DNA of 64,000 bases, taken from contig KE159605.1 of the NCBI GenBank assembly GCA_000403295.2, forward strand, positions 376,845 through 440,844. The letters are read 5' to 3'. Every line of letters begins with the position of its first letter. Positions within the stretch are counted from its first letter, which is position 1. The translations under genes and the position numbers were made by a program. A model generated the notes under the pieces. That model made no database searches. It was not told the DNA's origin and was given only the letters and a program-made list of their open reading frames with translations. Shown here piece by piece: positions 9,985 through 17,988 of this stretch. Origin of the DNA: Lachnospiraceae bacterium M18-1. Lineage in GTDB: Bacteria; Bacillota; Clostridia; Lachnospirales; Lachnospiraceae.

Positions 9985-11435
9985 AAAAAAACATTTCCTC
10001 CTTCGCCAAGGTAATAAAACCCTCTGCATTCCTTCAGCCTGACAGAAATCAGTTTTCCTATCAGGGAGGAGTCCCCCGGGAAATGCACCAGAAGGTTATT
10101 GCTCATACGCCCGGTCAAAAGCCCCGGGTCATGGGCATTTACAGATTCCACCAGCACTTCCTGGACAGAACCTGTATGTACGCTGCAGACCTCCGAGGAA
10201 ATGGCCTGTACCTCAGTAAGCAGCCGGTCAAACCGGTCTTTCATCACCTCCGGCGTCACCTGCCCTTCCATGACGGCAGCAGGCGTGCCGCTCCGCCGGG
10301 AATACTGGAAGGTGAACACGGCATCATAGCGTACCCGGCGGACGATATCCAGAGTCTCCTGGAAATCTTCTTCCGTCTCCCCCGGAAATCCGACGATAAT
10401 ATCCGTAGTCAGGGAGATATCAGGCACAGCACGGCGGATTTTCTCCGTCAGCTCCAGATAATGTTCTTTTGTATACCTGCGGTTCATCTTTTCCAGGATC
10501 CGAGTGCTTCCGGACTGGACCGGAAGATGGAGATGCCTGCAGATTTTTTTTGACTTTCCCATCACTTCGATCAGTTCATCGGAAAGATCCTTGGGATGGG
10601 AGGTCATAAACCGAATCCGTTCCAGGCCGTCGATCTGTTCGATCTCGGTCAGAAGCTTAGCAAAACTGACGGGATGCTCCAGGGTTTTGCCGTAGGAATT
10701 GACATTCTGCCCCAGCAGCATAACCTCTACCACACCGTCCGCCGCCAGCGCCTGAATCTCCCGCAGGATATCTGCCGCCTCCCGGCTCCGCTCCCGCCCT
10801 CTGACATAGGGTACAATACAATAGCTGCAGAAATTATTGCATCCTGTCATGATATTGACCCCGGATTTGAAGGAAAATTTCCGCTCGCTGGGAATGTCTT
10901 CTATGATCCTGTCCGTATCTTCCCACACGTCGATCACCATCCGGTCTGATTCCAGACATGCAAAAAGCAGCTCCGCAAATTTATAAATATTGTGGGTTCC
11001 GAATACCAGGCTCACGAAAGAATAGCTTTTTTTCAGCTTCTCCAGGACCTCTGCCTCCTGCATCATACATCCGCACAGCGCAATCTTCATATCCGGATTC
11101 TGCTTCCTGCTGCGGTTCAGCTGCCCCAGTCTACCATACAGGCGCTGGTTGGCGTTCTCCCGCACGGTGCAGGTGTTGAAGATTACAAAATCCGCCTTCT
11201 TTTCATCCGGCTCTTCCATGAAGCCTGCTTCCTTCAGAATCCCCTCCAGCTTTTCCGAATCCCGGGCGTTCATCTGGCACCCAAAAGTGGTCACGTGAGA
11301 CCTGGGAAGGTACCCGTTCTTCTGCTCAAAGTTCCTCACCCATTCCCTGCACTTCGCCAGGAAATAATACTGGCGCTCCGGTTCTTCTGCAGGCGCCGCT
11401 GTGTTTAAATCTATCTTATCCAAATCTATCGTCAT
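9981..11435 (-). CDS. miaB: tRNA-2-methylthio-N6-dimethylallyladenosine synthase MiaB
   Basis: A 484-residue radical SAM methylthiotransferase acting on i6A37 made by MiaA. The N-terminal MTTase domain shows three cluster cysteines in FGCQMN, FNTCTVREN and LCGCMMQ. The radical SAM cluster motif is TGCNNFCSYCIVPYVRGRE (CxxxCxxC). A TRAM-like domain occupies the end. Start and stop both overlap neighbours by 4 bases (ATGA with DUF4250 upstream, GTGA with the CmpB-like gene downstream). Confidence 0.97.
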   Translation of the reverse strand: MTIDLDKIDLNTAAPAEEPERQYYFLAKCREWVRNFEQKNGYLPRSHVTTFGCQMNARDSEKLEGILKEAGFMEEPDEKKADFVIFNTCTVRENANQRLYGRLGQLNRSRKQNPDMKIALCGCMMQEAEVLEKLKKSYSFVSLVFGTHNIYKFAELLFACLESDRMVIDVWEDTDRIIEDIPSERKFSFKSGVNIMTGCNNFCSYCIVPYVRGRERSREAADILREIQALAADGVVEVMLLGQNVNSYGKTLEHPVSFAKLLTEIEQIDGLERIRFMTSHPKDLSDELIEVMGKSKKICRHLHLPVQSGSTRILEKMNRRYTKEHYLELTEKIRRAVPDISLTTDIIVGFPGETEEDFQETLDIVRRVRYDAVFTFQYSRRSGTPAAVMEGQVTPEVMKDRFDRLLTEVQAISSEVCSVHTGSVQEVLVESVNAHDPGLLTGRMSNNLLVHFPGDSSLIGKLISVRLKECRGFYYLGEGGNVFL

Positions 11436-11614
11436 ACGAACTGGTTCCTTTCTTCCATATATACATAGTCAATCTGCCCCAGCCTGTCCGTTAGTTCCTC
11501 TTTTTCAATCTCCATATCCTGGCAAAGCGCGTCCAGCGAGTCATAATGATCTCTGAGTTTTGTATTGACCACGCTCAACAGGATCATGGGATCCTTTGGC
11601 AGTTCATTCCGCAT
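11432..11614 (-). CDS. DUF4250 domain small protein
   Basis: A 60-residue protein beginning MRNELPKDPMILLSVVNTKL and ending YMEERNQFV. It matches the short DUF4250 family seen in Clostridia: the PMILLSVVNTKLRD core and an acidic helical middle suggest a small helical or HTH-like protein, function unknown. The start at 11614 is inside the end of the 5-formyl-THF ligase gene (31-base overlap), and its TGA overlaps the miaB ATG, so translation of the three is probably coupled. Confidence 0.8.
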   Translation of the reverse strand: MRNELPKDPMILLSVVNTKLRDHYDSLDALCQDMEIEKEELTDRLGQIDYVYMEERNQFV

Positions 11615-12270
11615 GTTACATAATTTCCTTTCTCCGTGATCACAATATCTGCGGGAATATCCCAGGGCCCCGCAGGAATATCCTCTACGCACTGGACAGA
11701 ATATGCCAGCCCCATCCGGCGGCACTGGGGAACATACTGCAGATACCGGTCGTAAAATCCTTTTCCGTATCCAATCCGATTTCCCTTCCTGTCAAATGCG
11801 GCCCCCGGCAGAATCATCAGTATATCACCGCCGGCCCTTTCAGGCAAGCCCCTGACGGCTGCGGTGCTGCTTTCCGGTTCGGATCTGCCGCTTCCTCCCC
11901 TCTCCCGGACGGCCGCGGCGCATATGCCAGGCACTGCTTTTTTGGCCTGCAGCCCGTCGGGCTCCGGGATGCCGCAATATCCCGGCTGCAGATCGTGAAG
12001 GCTTTCTATGTAACAGAACTCCATCTCCAGTCCGTCTGTTACGCGCGGAACAGCCACCCGCTTTCCGGCCTTCCTGGCCTCCTCCATCAGGCAGAAGGTG
12101 GACACCTCTTCCCGAAAGGAGGCATAACAATAAATCTCCCGGGCATTTTGAAAAAACTGATGGGCCGCCGCCAGCCTGAGGATTTCCCGATCATATGCGT
12201 GTCGGACCCAGGACGGCAGTGCCCTGCGTTCTTTCAATGCACGGGCTCTAATTTCCTTTTTTGTTTCCAT
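11584..12270 (-). CDS. 5-formyltetrahydrofolate cyclo-ligase
   Basis: About 228 residues from METKKEIRARAL. It converts 5-formyl-THF to 5,10-methenyl-THF using ATP. Family marks are the basic N-terminus KKEIRARALKERRALP, LMILPGAAFDRKGNRIGYGK with the nucleotide-binding loop, and GKGFYDRYL. It is longer than the usual 180-200 residues because of an Arg/Gly/Ser/Glu-rich insertion of about 30-35 residues (from CAAAVRERGGSGR to RAGGD) just before the PGAAFD motif. Its start lies within the end of the UPF0291 gene and it overlaps DUF4250 downstream. Confidence 0.9.
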   Translation of the reverse strand: METKKEIRARALKERRALPSWVRHAYDREILRLAAAHQFFQNAREIYCYASFREEVSTFCLMEEARKAGKRVAVPRVTDGLEMEFCYIESLHDLQPGYCGIPEPDGLQAKKAVPGICAAAVRERGGSGRSEPESSTAAVRGLPERAGGDILMILPGAAFDRKGNRIGYGKGFYDRYLQYVPQCRRMGLAYSVQCVEDIPAGPWDIPADIVITEKGNYVTCGMNCQRIP

Positions 12271-12469
12271 ATTTTTCACCAAGATTTACGATGGTCCCAT
12301 CCTTTTCTTTGATGTCAATATGATTGAGCTGGCTTCTTAAGTTTCCACGGATGTTCTCCAGGTACTCCTCACGGAGGAGTTTTTGTTCCTTGCGCTCCTC
12401 GCTGGTCAATCCTTCTGACTTTGATTTCCTGTATAATTCATTGATCCTTTTTATCTTCTGTTCGTCCAT
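12248..12469 (-). CDS. DUF896/UPF0291 family protein (YnzC-like)
   Basis: A 73-residue protein with the conserved core INELYRKSKSEGLTSEERKE, LRREYLENIRGNLRSQL-like sequence and NHIDIKEKDG, all typical of the small helical YnzC/UPF0291 family of Firmicutes; some relatives are SOS-linked, but most have no known function. It overlaps the 5-formyl-THF ligase start by 23 bases and is the first gene of the cluster running to position 1, 15 bases after the BofC-like gene. Confidence 0.9.
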   Translation of the reverse strand: MDEQKIKRINELYRKSKSEGLTSEERKEQKLLREEYLENIRGNLRSQLNHIDIKEKDGTIVNLGEKYGNKKGN

Positions 12470-12484
12470 TGCACCTGTCCTTTC

Positions 12485-12868
12485 TCAGCTGGAATAATTT
12501 TCCAAAAAGCCATACAGTTCCCTGGATGTCTCCACGAATTTCCCTGCCTCTACCTCTGCCCGCACATGATCCGGCAGAGTATCGAGGGGAATCTCCGTCA
12601 ATTCATAGATTGTCTCATGATCCCCCAGATATACGACCACATATCCCTGCAGGGCGCAGAGATAATATCCTTCATTCTTTTGAGCTGTCCCCTTTGTGGT
12701 GACCAGTTCCTCCTTCGGGGTCTCCTCCCGTAAGCGCTCCTGCTCGGCCTTCACCTGCGCCGCATGCCTGTCCACGACATACTGGTAGCTCATCTGATAC
12801 CCGATACCGAGCAGGGAGACGATAAAAAATACCGTCATAAAAAAACCAATATAATACTTCTGTTTCAT
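12485..12868 (-). CDS. Membrane-anchored protein with BofC-like C-terminal domain
   Basis: A 127-residue protein with one N-terminal membrane segment (about residues 7-26), a charged linker, and a C-terminal domain from about residue 65 (GYYLCALQGYVVVYLGDHET...) that resembles the BofC C-terminal domain. In Bacillus, BofC is a forespore inhibitor of SpoIVB signalling, but this short domain is widespread in clostridia in proteins of unknown function. A GGAG ribosome site precedes the ATG. Role in sporulation is inference only. Confidence 0.6.
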   Translation of the reverse strand: MKQKYYIGFFMTVFFIVSLLGIGYQMSYQYVVDRHAAQVKAEQERLREETPKEELVTTKGTAQKNEGYYLCALQGYVVVYLGDHETIYELTEIPLDTLPDHVRAEVEAGKFVETSRELYGFLENYSS

Positions 12869-12978
12869 AAGGATCCACTCCTCTTGTTACTGTCCACAGC
12901 AACTCCTTTTATTACGAAGTATTGGTTTTTTTATATAAATTTATTCATTTCAGAGCCTTTGATATCTGAAAAAAAGCG

Positions 12979-14652
12979 TTATCTCGGCAGCAGATGATAT
13001 TTTCTGCAGATACGGTAGATCTTCTTGCCCTGAGGCAGATCCTTGATGTCCTGTCCTGTAAATACGCCCAGTTTCAAGGCTGAGAACGCATATACGATCA
13101 CCGCGGTCAGGATGGACACCGCAACCGGGATAAACCGTCCGCCGATCGTAATATCCAAAAGCAGGTGCACCAGATACGTAAAGATCCCCATGATCAAAGC
13201 AGCCGTCAAGGGCCTGAGAAACGTCCGGTCCACCTCCTGCCGGTAACCGCAGGCGCTTCGGATCGCGCTGCTGTTCAGGATACACATGCACAGTGAGAAC
13301 ACGATATTGCTCCCAACCAGCGCGTATATGTTCCATTTCAGAACCACAAGCATGATAAACAACGCGATCAGATGCACCACCAGGGAGAGGCCGGCATTCC
13401 TGGCCGGCGTCCCCATCTCATCCAGCCCCTGCAGGATGGAATTGGCAATCGTGGAATAACAGTAAAGTACCACGGTGACCGCTCCCAGCATCAGCAATGC
13501 CGCGGGAGTCTTGCTGTCGTCGTTGAACAGAAACACCATCAGCGGGGAAGCCAGTACGAGGAATCCGATAAAGCAGGGCATGGCGATCACCATGGTAAAC
13601 CTGAGCGTCTGGGAGATCTTGCTGTGGATCAGCTTCCGGTCCCGTTTGGTCACCGCCGCCGTCAGACTGGGGATCACCGATGCCGCCAATCCGTTTGCCA
13701 TGGCAAGCGGTACACTGATCAGCGTATTGTATTTTCCGGTAAAGATTCCCTGCATGGCCATATATTCCTTTTCCGTATACCCCTGTGCGGACATGATACT
13801 GTTAAATATGGTCAGATCAAGAATCTGATTGATATTGTAAATGGCTGTGCTGAAAATCACCGGAGCGATCGTCAGAAGCAGGATCTTCAGGATCCGCCGG
13901 TAACTCTCCCGCTTCCGGATATGGTCCATGCGGATCTGACGGTAGATCACAGGCCGGTAGATCAGAAACGAGAAGCCCAGAAAAATCAGGGCAAACAGCG
14001 CTCCTGCCACCGTTCCCAGCGTTCCTCCCGCCGCCCCGTATGCCGGGGCGAGAAGCTCCTCCCCGTTCTTCTGTGCAGCCTCCGACCCAATCCCGAACAG
14101 GATGCTGGCCCCTGCGATGCTGACCACCGCGTTAATGACCTGCTCAATGATCTGGGATACCGCAGTGGGCAGCATAGTCCCAAGTCCCTGGAAATACCCT
14201 CTTAACACTCCCAGGATCGCTACGATCAGCAGCCCCAGCGACAGCACCTTCAGGGCATACGAACTCAGAGGAGACTTCATCATATGCAGGGAAATGGCAT
14301 CTGCACCAAAAAAAATCAGCAGCGTTACCACGAGACCGACTGCCGCTGACAATAGAAACGCACAGACGAATACCCGAAACGCGTTGCGCCTCTGCCGCAT
14401 GGCCACCCTTGCGGCCACCAGCTTGGAGACGGCCGTGGGGATGCTCAAGGAAGACAGCATGAGCGTCATGGCATACACCTCGAAAGCATAGCCGTAAAAG
14501 CCGTTTCCCTCATCACCCAGGATGTTGGTCAGCGGAATCCGGTAGACCACTCCGATCACCTTGGTCAGAACCATTGCCACAGCGAGGATCATGCCCTGCA
14601 TCAGAAAATCATCTTTTTTTTGTTTTCGTTTTCTTCCCTGTATCTCAGACAT
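12979..14652 (-). CDS. SpoVB-like polysaccharide/lipid flippase (MOP superfamily)
   Basis: A 557-residue integral membrane protein with about 14 hydrophobic helices after a basic N-terminus (MSEIQGRKRKQKKDDFLMQG). Features such as GVVYRIPLTNILGDEGNGFY and SVPLAMANGLAASVIPSLTAAV are typical of the SpoVB/MurJ-type oligosaccharidyl-lipid flippases. In spore formers these support cortex or wall synthesis. The start at 14652 has AGGAGAATAGG upstream; the longer upstream frame runs into ybeY. It follows ybeY by 16 bases. Confidence 0.87.
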   Translation of the reverse strand: MSEIQGRKRKQKKDDFLMQGMILAVAMVLTKVIGVVYRIPLTNILGDEGNGFYGYAFEVYAMTLMLSSLSIPTAVSKLVAARVAMRQRRNAFRVFVCAFLLSAAVGLVVTLLIFFGADAISLHMMKSPLSSYALKVLSLGLLIVAILGVLRGYFQGLGTMLPTAVSQIIEQVINAVVSIAGASILFGIGSEAAQKNGEELLAPAYGAAGGTLGTVAGALFALIFLGFSFLIYRPVIYRQIRMDHIRKRESYRRILKILLLTIAPVIFSTAIYNINQILDLTIFNSIMSAQGYTEKEYMAMQGIFTGKYNTLISVPLAMANGLAASVIPSLTAAVTKRDRKLIHSKISQTLRFTMVIAMPCFIGFLVLASPLMVFLFNDDSKTPAALLMLGAVTVVLYCYSTIANSILQGLDEMGTPARNAGLSLVVHLIALFIMLVVLKWNIYALVGSNIVFSLCMCILNSSAIRSACGYRQEVDRTFLRPLTAALIMGIFTYLVHLLLDITIGGRFIPVAVSILTAVIVYAFSALKLGVFTGQDIKDLPQGKKIYRICRKYHLLPR

Positions 14653-14668
14653 TCCTATTCTCCTGTTT

Positions 14669-15172
14669 TTACCGCAGGATTCCCACATGCTCCAGGATGT
14701 CCCGCTGCTTTTGTTCCATGACCAGGCGTTCGCCCTCTTCCATATGGTCATATCCAAATAAGTGTAACATACTATGGGCGATCAGAAAAGCAAATTCTCT
14801 TTTCGGGGAATGCCCGTATTCCTCCGCCTGTTTGAGGACCTTGTCCTTGGAAATCACGATGTCTCCCAGCAGGAGTTCGCCGGATTCCGGATGAAAGGAA
14901 GCTTCCTGGTCTTCGAAGCCTGAAAAATCCCCCGGGGCCTCATATTCCAGCATAGGAAATGAGAGTACATCCGTAGGGGCGTCGATCTGCCGAAATTCCC
15001 TGTTCATGGCGTGAATCTCTTCATCCGTTGTCAAAAGCAGATTCACCTCCGTCTCATAAGGACAGCCTTCATACTCCAACGCTTCCTCGATCACTGTCCT
15101 TGCAGTAGGTTCCGGATCAAACGGCAGACAGATGCTGCCCTCTTCTTCATAATAGATACTCGCTGTAGCCAC
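14669..15172 (-). CDS. ybeY: Endoribonuclease YbeY (16S rRNA maturation)
   Basis: A 167-residue metalloprotein. The zinc motif is AHSMLHLFGYDH near residue 132, matching HxxxHxxGYDH; MNREFRQIDAPTDVLSFPM is the other conserved stretch. It processes the 3' end of 16S rRNA and takes part in ribosome quality control. It follows phoH in the conserved order yqfC-yqfD-phoH-ybeY. Confidence 0.96.
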   Translation of the reverse strand: MATASIYYEEEGSICLPFDPEPTARTVIEEALEYEGCPYETEVNLLLTTDEEIHAMNREFRQIDAPTDVLSFPMLEYEAPGDFSGFEDQEASFHPESGELLLGDIVISKDKVLKQAEEYGHSPKREFAFLIAHSMLHLFGYDHMEEGERLVMEQKQRDILEHVGILR

Positions 15173-15223
15173 GATGATTCTCCTTCTTAAAATCTGGTAT
15201 AATCCAAACTAGTATAATACAAA

Positions 15224-16228
15224 CTAATTCCGCCGTCTCTTGTTCCGCCCTCCGTTTCCTCCGGAGCGCATTTCCTTCTTCTCATAATCTTCATAAGCCT
15301 TAACAATCCTCTGGACCAGCGGATGGCGCACCACGTCTTTGCTGGTAAGCATACAGATCTTCACGTCCTCGATATTTCTGACCACCTTGACCGCCACATC
15401 CAGGCCCGATACGGTTCCCGACGGCAGGTCCTTCTGGGTGGAATCCCCCGTGATCACGACTTTAGACCCAAAACCGATCCGGGTCAGAAACATTTTCATC
15501 TGTGCGGGCGTCGTATTCTGGGCCTCGTCCAGTATGATAAACGCATTATCCAGTGTCCGCCCCCTCATGTACGCCAGGGGCGCCACTTCGATCAGCCCTT
15601 TCTCCGAATTTTTCAGAAAGCTCTCTGCACCCATGATCTGGTACAGGGCGTCATAGAGCGGACGCAGATATGGGTCGATCTTACTCTGCAGGTCTCCGGG
15701 AAGGAAACCCAGTTTCTCTCCTGCCTCGATAGCCGGCCGGGTCAGGATGATCCGGCTCACTTCGTTATTTTTAAATGCAGTGACCGCCATAGCCATCGCC
15801 AGATAGGTCTTCCCCGTTCCGGCAGGCCCCAGGCCGAAGGTGACCATCCCCCCCTTGATGGCGTCTACATATTTCTTCTGTCCCAATGTCTTAGGCTTGA
15901 TGGGCTTCCCCTGAAGCGTATAGCAGATCAGGTCCCTGTCGATCTCCACAAGCGCCTCCTCCTGATCCTCGAATACAAGAGAAATGGCATAATCTACATT
16001 CTGTTCTGTAATCGTATTGCCCCGCCTGGAAAGCTCCGTAAGCTGGATCAGGACACGCCTGGCCTTCTCCGCCGCTGCTCCTTCCCCCAGAACTTTCACT
16101 GCGCCGTCCCTTGCGATCAGGGTCACCCGGAAGGTGCGCTCAATCTTTTTTGCATTTATATCAAACTGGCCAAATACATTGTTCTCGTGTTCTGCTGGAA
16201 TGTCAACCATCACTTCCGTTAGACTCAT
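15224..16228 (-). CDS. PhoH family ATPase (YqfZ/PhoH-like)
   Basis: About 334 residues from MSLTEVMVDIP. Contains Walker A FGLGPAGTGKTYLAMAMAV and Walker B ILDEAQNTTPAQMKMFLTR with downstream GSKVVITGDSTQKDLP, typical of PhoH-like proteins, which are RNA-linked ATPases often next to YbeY. A KH-like N-terminal section precedes the ATPase. The C-terminus is very basic (GGRNKRRRN). The ATG at 16228 sits inside the end of yqfD, so the genes overlap by 26 bases. Confidence 0.93.
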   Translation of the reverse strand: MSLTEVMVDIPAEHENNVFGQFDINAKKIERTFRVTLIARDGAVKVLGEGAAAEKARRVLIQLTELSRRGNTITEQNVDYAISLVFEDQEEALVEIDRDLICYTLQGKPIKPKTLGQKKYVDAIKGGMVTFGLGPAGTGKTYLAMAMAVTAFKNNEVSRIILTRPAIEAGEKLGFLPGDLQSKIDPYLRPLYDALYQIMGAESFLKNSEKGLIEVAPLAYMRGRTLDNAFIILDEAQNTTPAQMKMFLTRIGFGSKVVITGDSTQKDLPSGTVSGLDVAVKVVRNIEDVKICMLTSKDVVRHPLVQRIVKAYEDYEKKEMRSGGNGGRNKRRRN

Positions 16229-17531
16229 CCTGTTCGTTCCTTTCAATTGTCAGAATTTCCGTATCTGCCGTCTCTGTGATCTTCTGATTCAGATACAGGG
16301 TGCCGCTGGCAATGGCAGAATTTTCATACACATGTATTTTAACACTATTTTCACAAATTTGAATACCCTTTTCTTCCATTTCTTTCGAAAAATGTTCAAA
16401 ATTTTTGGTCAAAATCTCCTGAATCTTCTGTTTTGGGTATTTTTTTTCTTTCGTTTGATAGGATTTAATGCATATCATGCCGTAATCTACCGGCAGATAG
16501 AAGTTTTCTCCCAGCCTGATCTGGTGCTCCTCTGTATATTTTTCCCACTTAGGGAAATCATGGGAAAGAGTGCCGGCAGAGACCCGGAATGGACCCAGCC
16601 GTATGTACCAGAGTCTGCGCTGCTCATAGGGATCGTATGTTTTTTTCTGATAGGTGAGGGGAATCTGGTCCTCATAGGCCATCTGGGTGTCCGCAAAGAT
16701 GTCCGCGTCTGACTGCTGGTACTGGTAGCCGATGACCTCCGCTGCGTCATTCAGCACTTCCACCCGCCCGGATACCAGCAGGTCCCCTTTTTTTACCGCA
16801 TCTCCCACATGGACCTTGGGCACCCCGCTGCGGGTGATGATGCTGGTGATCACGCCGTCCTGGGAAGCCACCAGATCGGTGGGGGGAAGAGTCTCGCTGC
16901 CATTCACCGGCTGACCTTCTGCCCCGTCCGGTTTTTGAGGCGTTTCTTTGGAAGGCGCTTTCTGTTCTCCTTCTGCTCCCTCTTCCCGGAACGTGTCCTC
17001 ATTTTCCTTAATCTGAATCCGAAGCCGGCTTCCGTCCATGGAGGCTGAAACCCACACGATATCGTCATACTGCGCCCGGATATCCTTGACGATCTGGCTG
17101 CAGTCCACCTTGCTTTTTGGCATTCCCGGAGAGACTTCTTTTGTATCCAGAAATTCCAGCAGCGTCTGGTCGGTCCACTTGTCATTTCCTTCAAAATGGA
17201 TATCCCAGATATAGCTGGAATAGAAAAACAAGAGTCCGATGCAGATCACCGCTCCTGTCAGAAATGCTTTCCGTTTCCGGTGTTTCCTGATGAAAAAAGG
17301 AAGTCCGTACCGCTCCAGCAAAACCACCTTGGTATGGGTCTTCCGGATGATCGGGCGAAGCTTTCGGAAGCCGTCCAGCGTCAGATACATTTCATAGGCA
17401 TTTGCCCGGGGCATCAGCCCCCATATCAGGATCTGATGATACCGGCACAGGTTCAGAAACCGTTCCGGAGAATAACCCTGGATCCTAATTTTCACATATC
17501 CGCGTATGTAACGAAGGATTGCTTGTATCAC
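16203..17531 (-). CDS. yqfD: Sporulation protein YqfD
   Basis: A 442-residue protein. A basic cytoplasmic N-terminal domain of about 90 residues (LNLCRYHQILIWGL..., KHRKRKAFLTGA) precedes one membrane segment (AVICIGLLFFYSSYIW) and an extracytoplasmic part with HFEGNDKWTDQTLLEFL and VSASMDGSRLRIQIKEN. A Pro/Glu/Lys-rich linker near residues 180-215 is an oddity. YqfC and YqfD are made in the mother cell during sporulation in Bacillus; their biochemical role is unknown. The gene overlaps phoH. Confidence 0.92.
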   Translation of the reverse strand: MIQAILRYIRGYVKIRIQGYSPERFLNLCRYHQILIWGLMPRANAYEMYLTLDGFRKLRPIIRKTHTKVVLLERYGLPFFIRKHRKRKAFLTGAVICIGLLFFYSSYIWDIHFEGNDKWTDQTLLEFLDTKEVSPGMPKSKVDCSQIVKDIRAQYDDIVWVSASMDGSRLRIQIKENEDTFREEGAEGEQKAPSKETPQKPDGAEGQPVNGSETLPPTDLVASQDGVITSIITRSGVPKVHVGDAVKKGDLLVSGRVEVLNDAAEVIGYQYQQSDADIFADTQMAYEDQIPLTYQKKTYDPYEQRRLWYIRLGPFRVSAGTLSHDFPKWEKYTEEHQIRLGENFYLPVDYGMICIKSYQTKEKKYPKQKIQEILTKNFEHFSKEMEEKGIQICENSVKIHVYENSAIASGTLYLNQKITETADTEILTIERNEQDESNGSDG

Positions 17532-17547
17532 ATTGGTTACCTCTCTT

Positions 17548-17853
17548 TCATTTGCAAAATTCCAGGGAGCATATGGTTCCTGTAATCTTCATTTCATCGT
17601 TGGTATAATATTCAATCTGCAGATGTCTCCCTTGCAGGCGGATCTGTTTTCCCTTTGCCTGTACCCGGATCAGGCATTCGGTGTATTCGATGATGCCGCG
17701 GTAGTTTTCGATACACACTTCGGAGTCGCCGAGAAGTGTAACGACGGCCGCGCCAAGCACCACATCCTTGGGCATGCCGACAGCAGATGCCAGACGGCTT
17801 TTCAGCCCTTCGTTTTCACGTTCATGATCCATAAAAAACAGCCACACATACAC
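17548..17853 (-). CDS. yqfC: Sporulation protein YqfC
   Basis: A small protein (94 residues from the ATG at 17832, or 101 from a GTG at 17853). The core MPKDVVLGAAVVTLLGDSE and CIENYRGIIEYTE matches YqfC of spore formers; it is followed 16 bases later by yqfD. A sigma-E-like promoter lies directly upstream. The start is uncertain: neither candidate has a strong ribosome site, and the GTG lies in the 3' arm of a hairpin. Confidence 0.88.
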   Translation of the reverse strand: MYVWLFFMDHERENEGLKSRLASAVGMPKDVVLGAAVVTLLGDSEVCIENYRGIIEYTECLIRVQAKGKQIRLQGRHLQIEYYTNDEMKITGTICSLEFCK

Positions 17854-17880
17854 CTTTTATAAAGAGTATATGTGCGGCTA
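17841..17880 (-). promoter_or_regulatory. Hairpin over the start region of yqfC
   Basis: On the plus strand AGCCACACATACACC is followed after a short A/T loop by an imperfect complement ending TATGTGCGGCT. In the yqfC transcript the loop contains the AAAAGG that would serve as ribosome site. It could modulate translation or end transcription; no U-tract follows. Confidence 0.4.
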
Positions 17881-17893
17881 TCCTATCCTATAC
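17865..17893 (-). promoter_or_regulatory. Candidate sigma-E promoter of yqfC
   Basis: On the minus strand GTATAGG (-35, 17887-17893) and CATATACT (-10, 17865-17872) are separated by 14 bases, close to the Bacillus/Clostridium sigma-E pattern GHATANHT-N13/14-CATACAHT. It fits the known sigma-E control of yqfCD in Bacillus. Confidence 0.45.
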
Positions 17894-17988
17894 CAGAGAA
17901 CTGTAAACAAATTCCCTATGTACTCTATCAGTCAGTTTTTCCTATGGCGCAGGTCAAAAAATGGAATCTGCTGATTTACCGTGAATCC

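Noticed and set aside
14652..14757. Longer N-terminus for the SpoVB-like flippase
   Set aside because: The extra 35 codons lie inside the end of ybeY and read as a Trp-rich shadow; the ATG at 14652 has a proper ribosome site.
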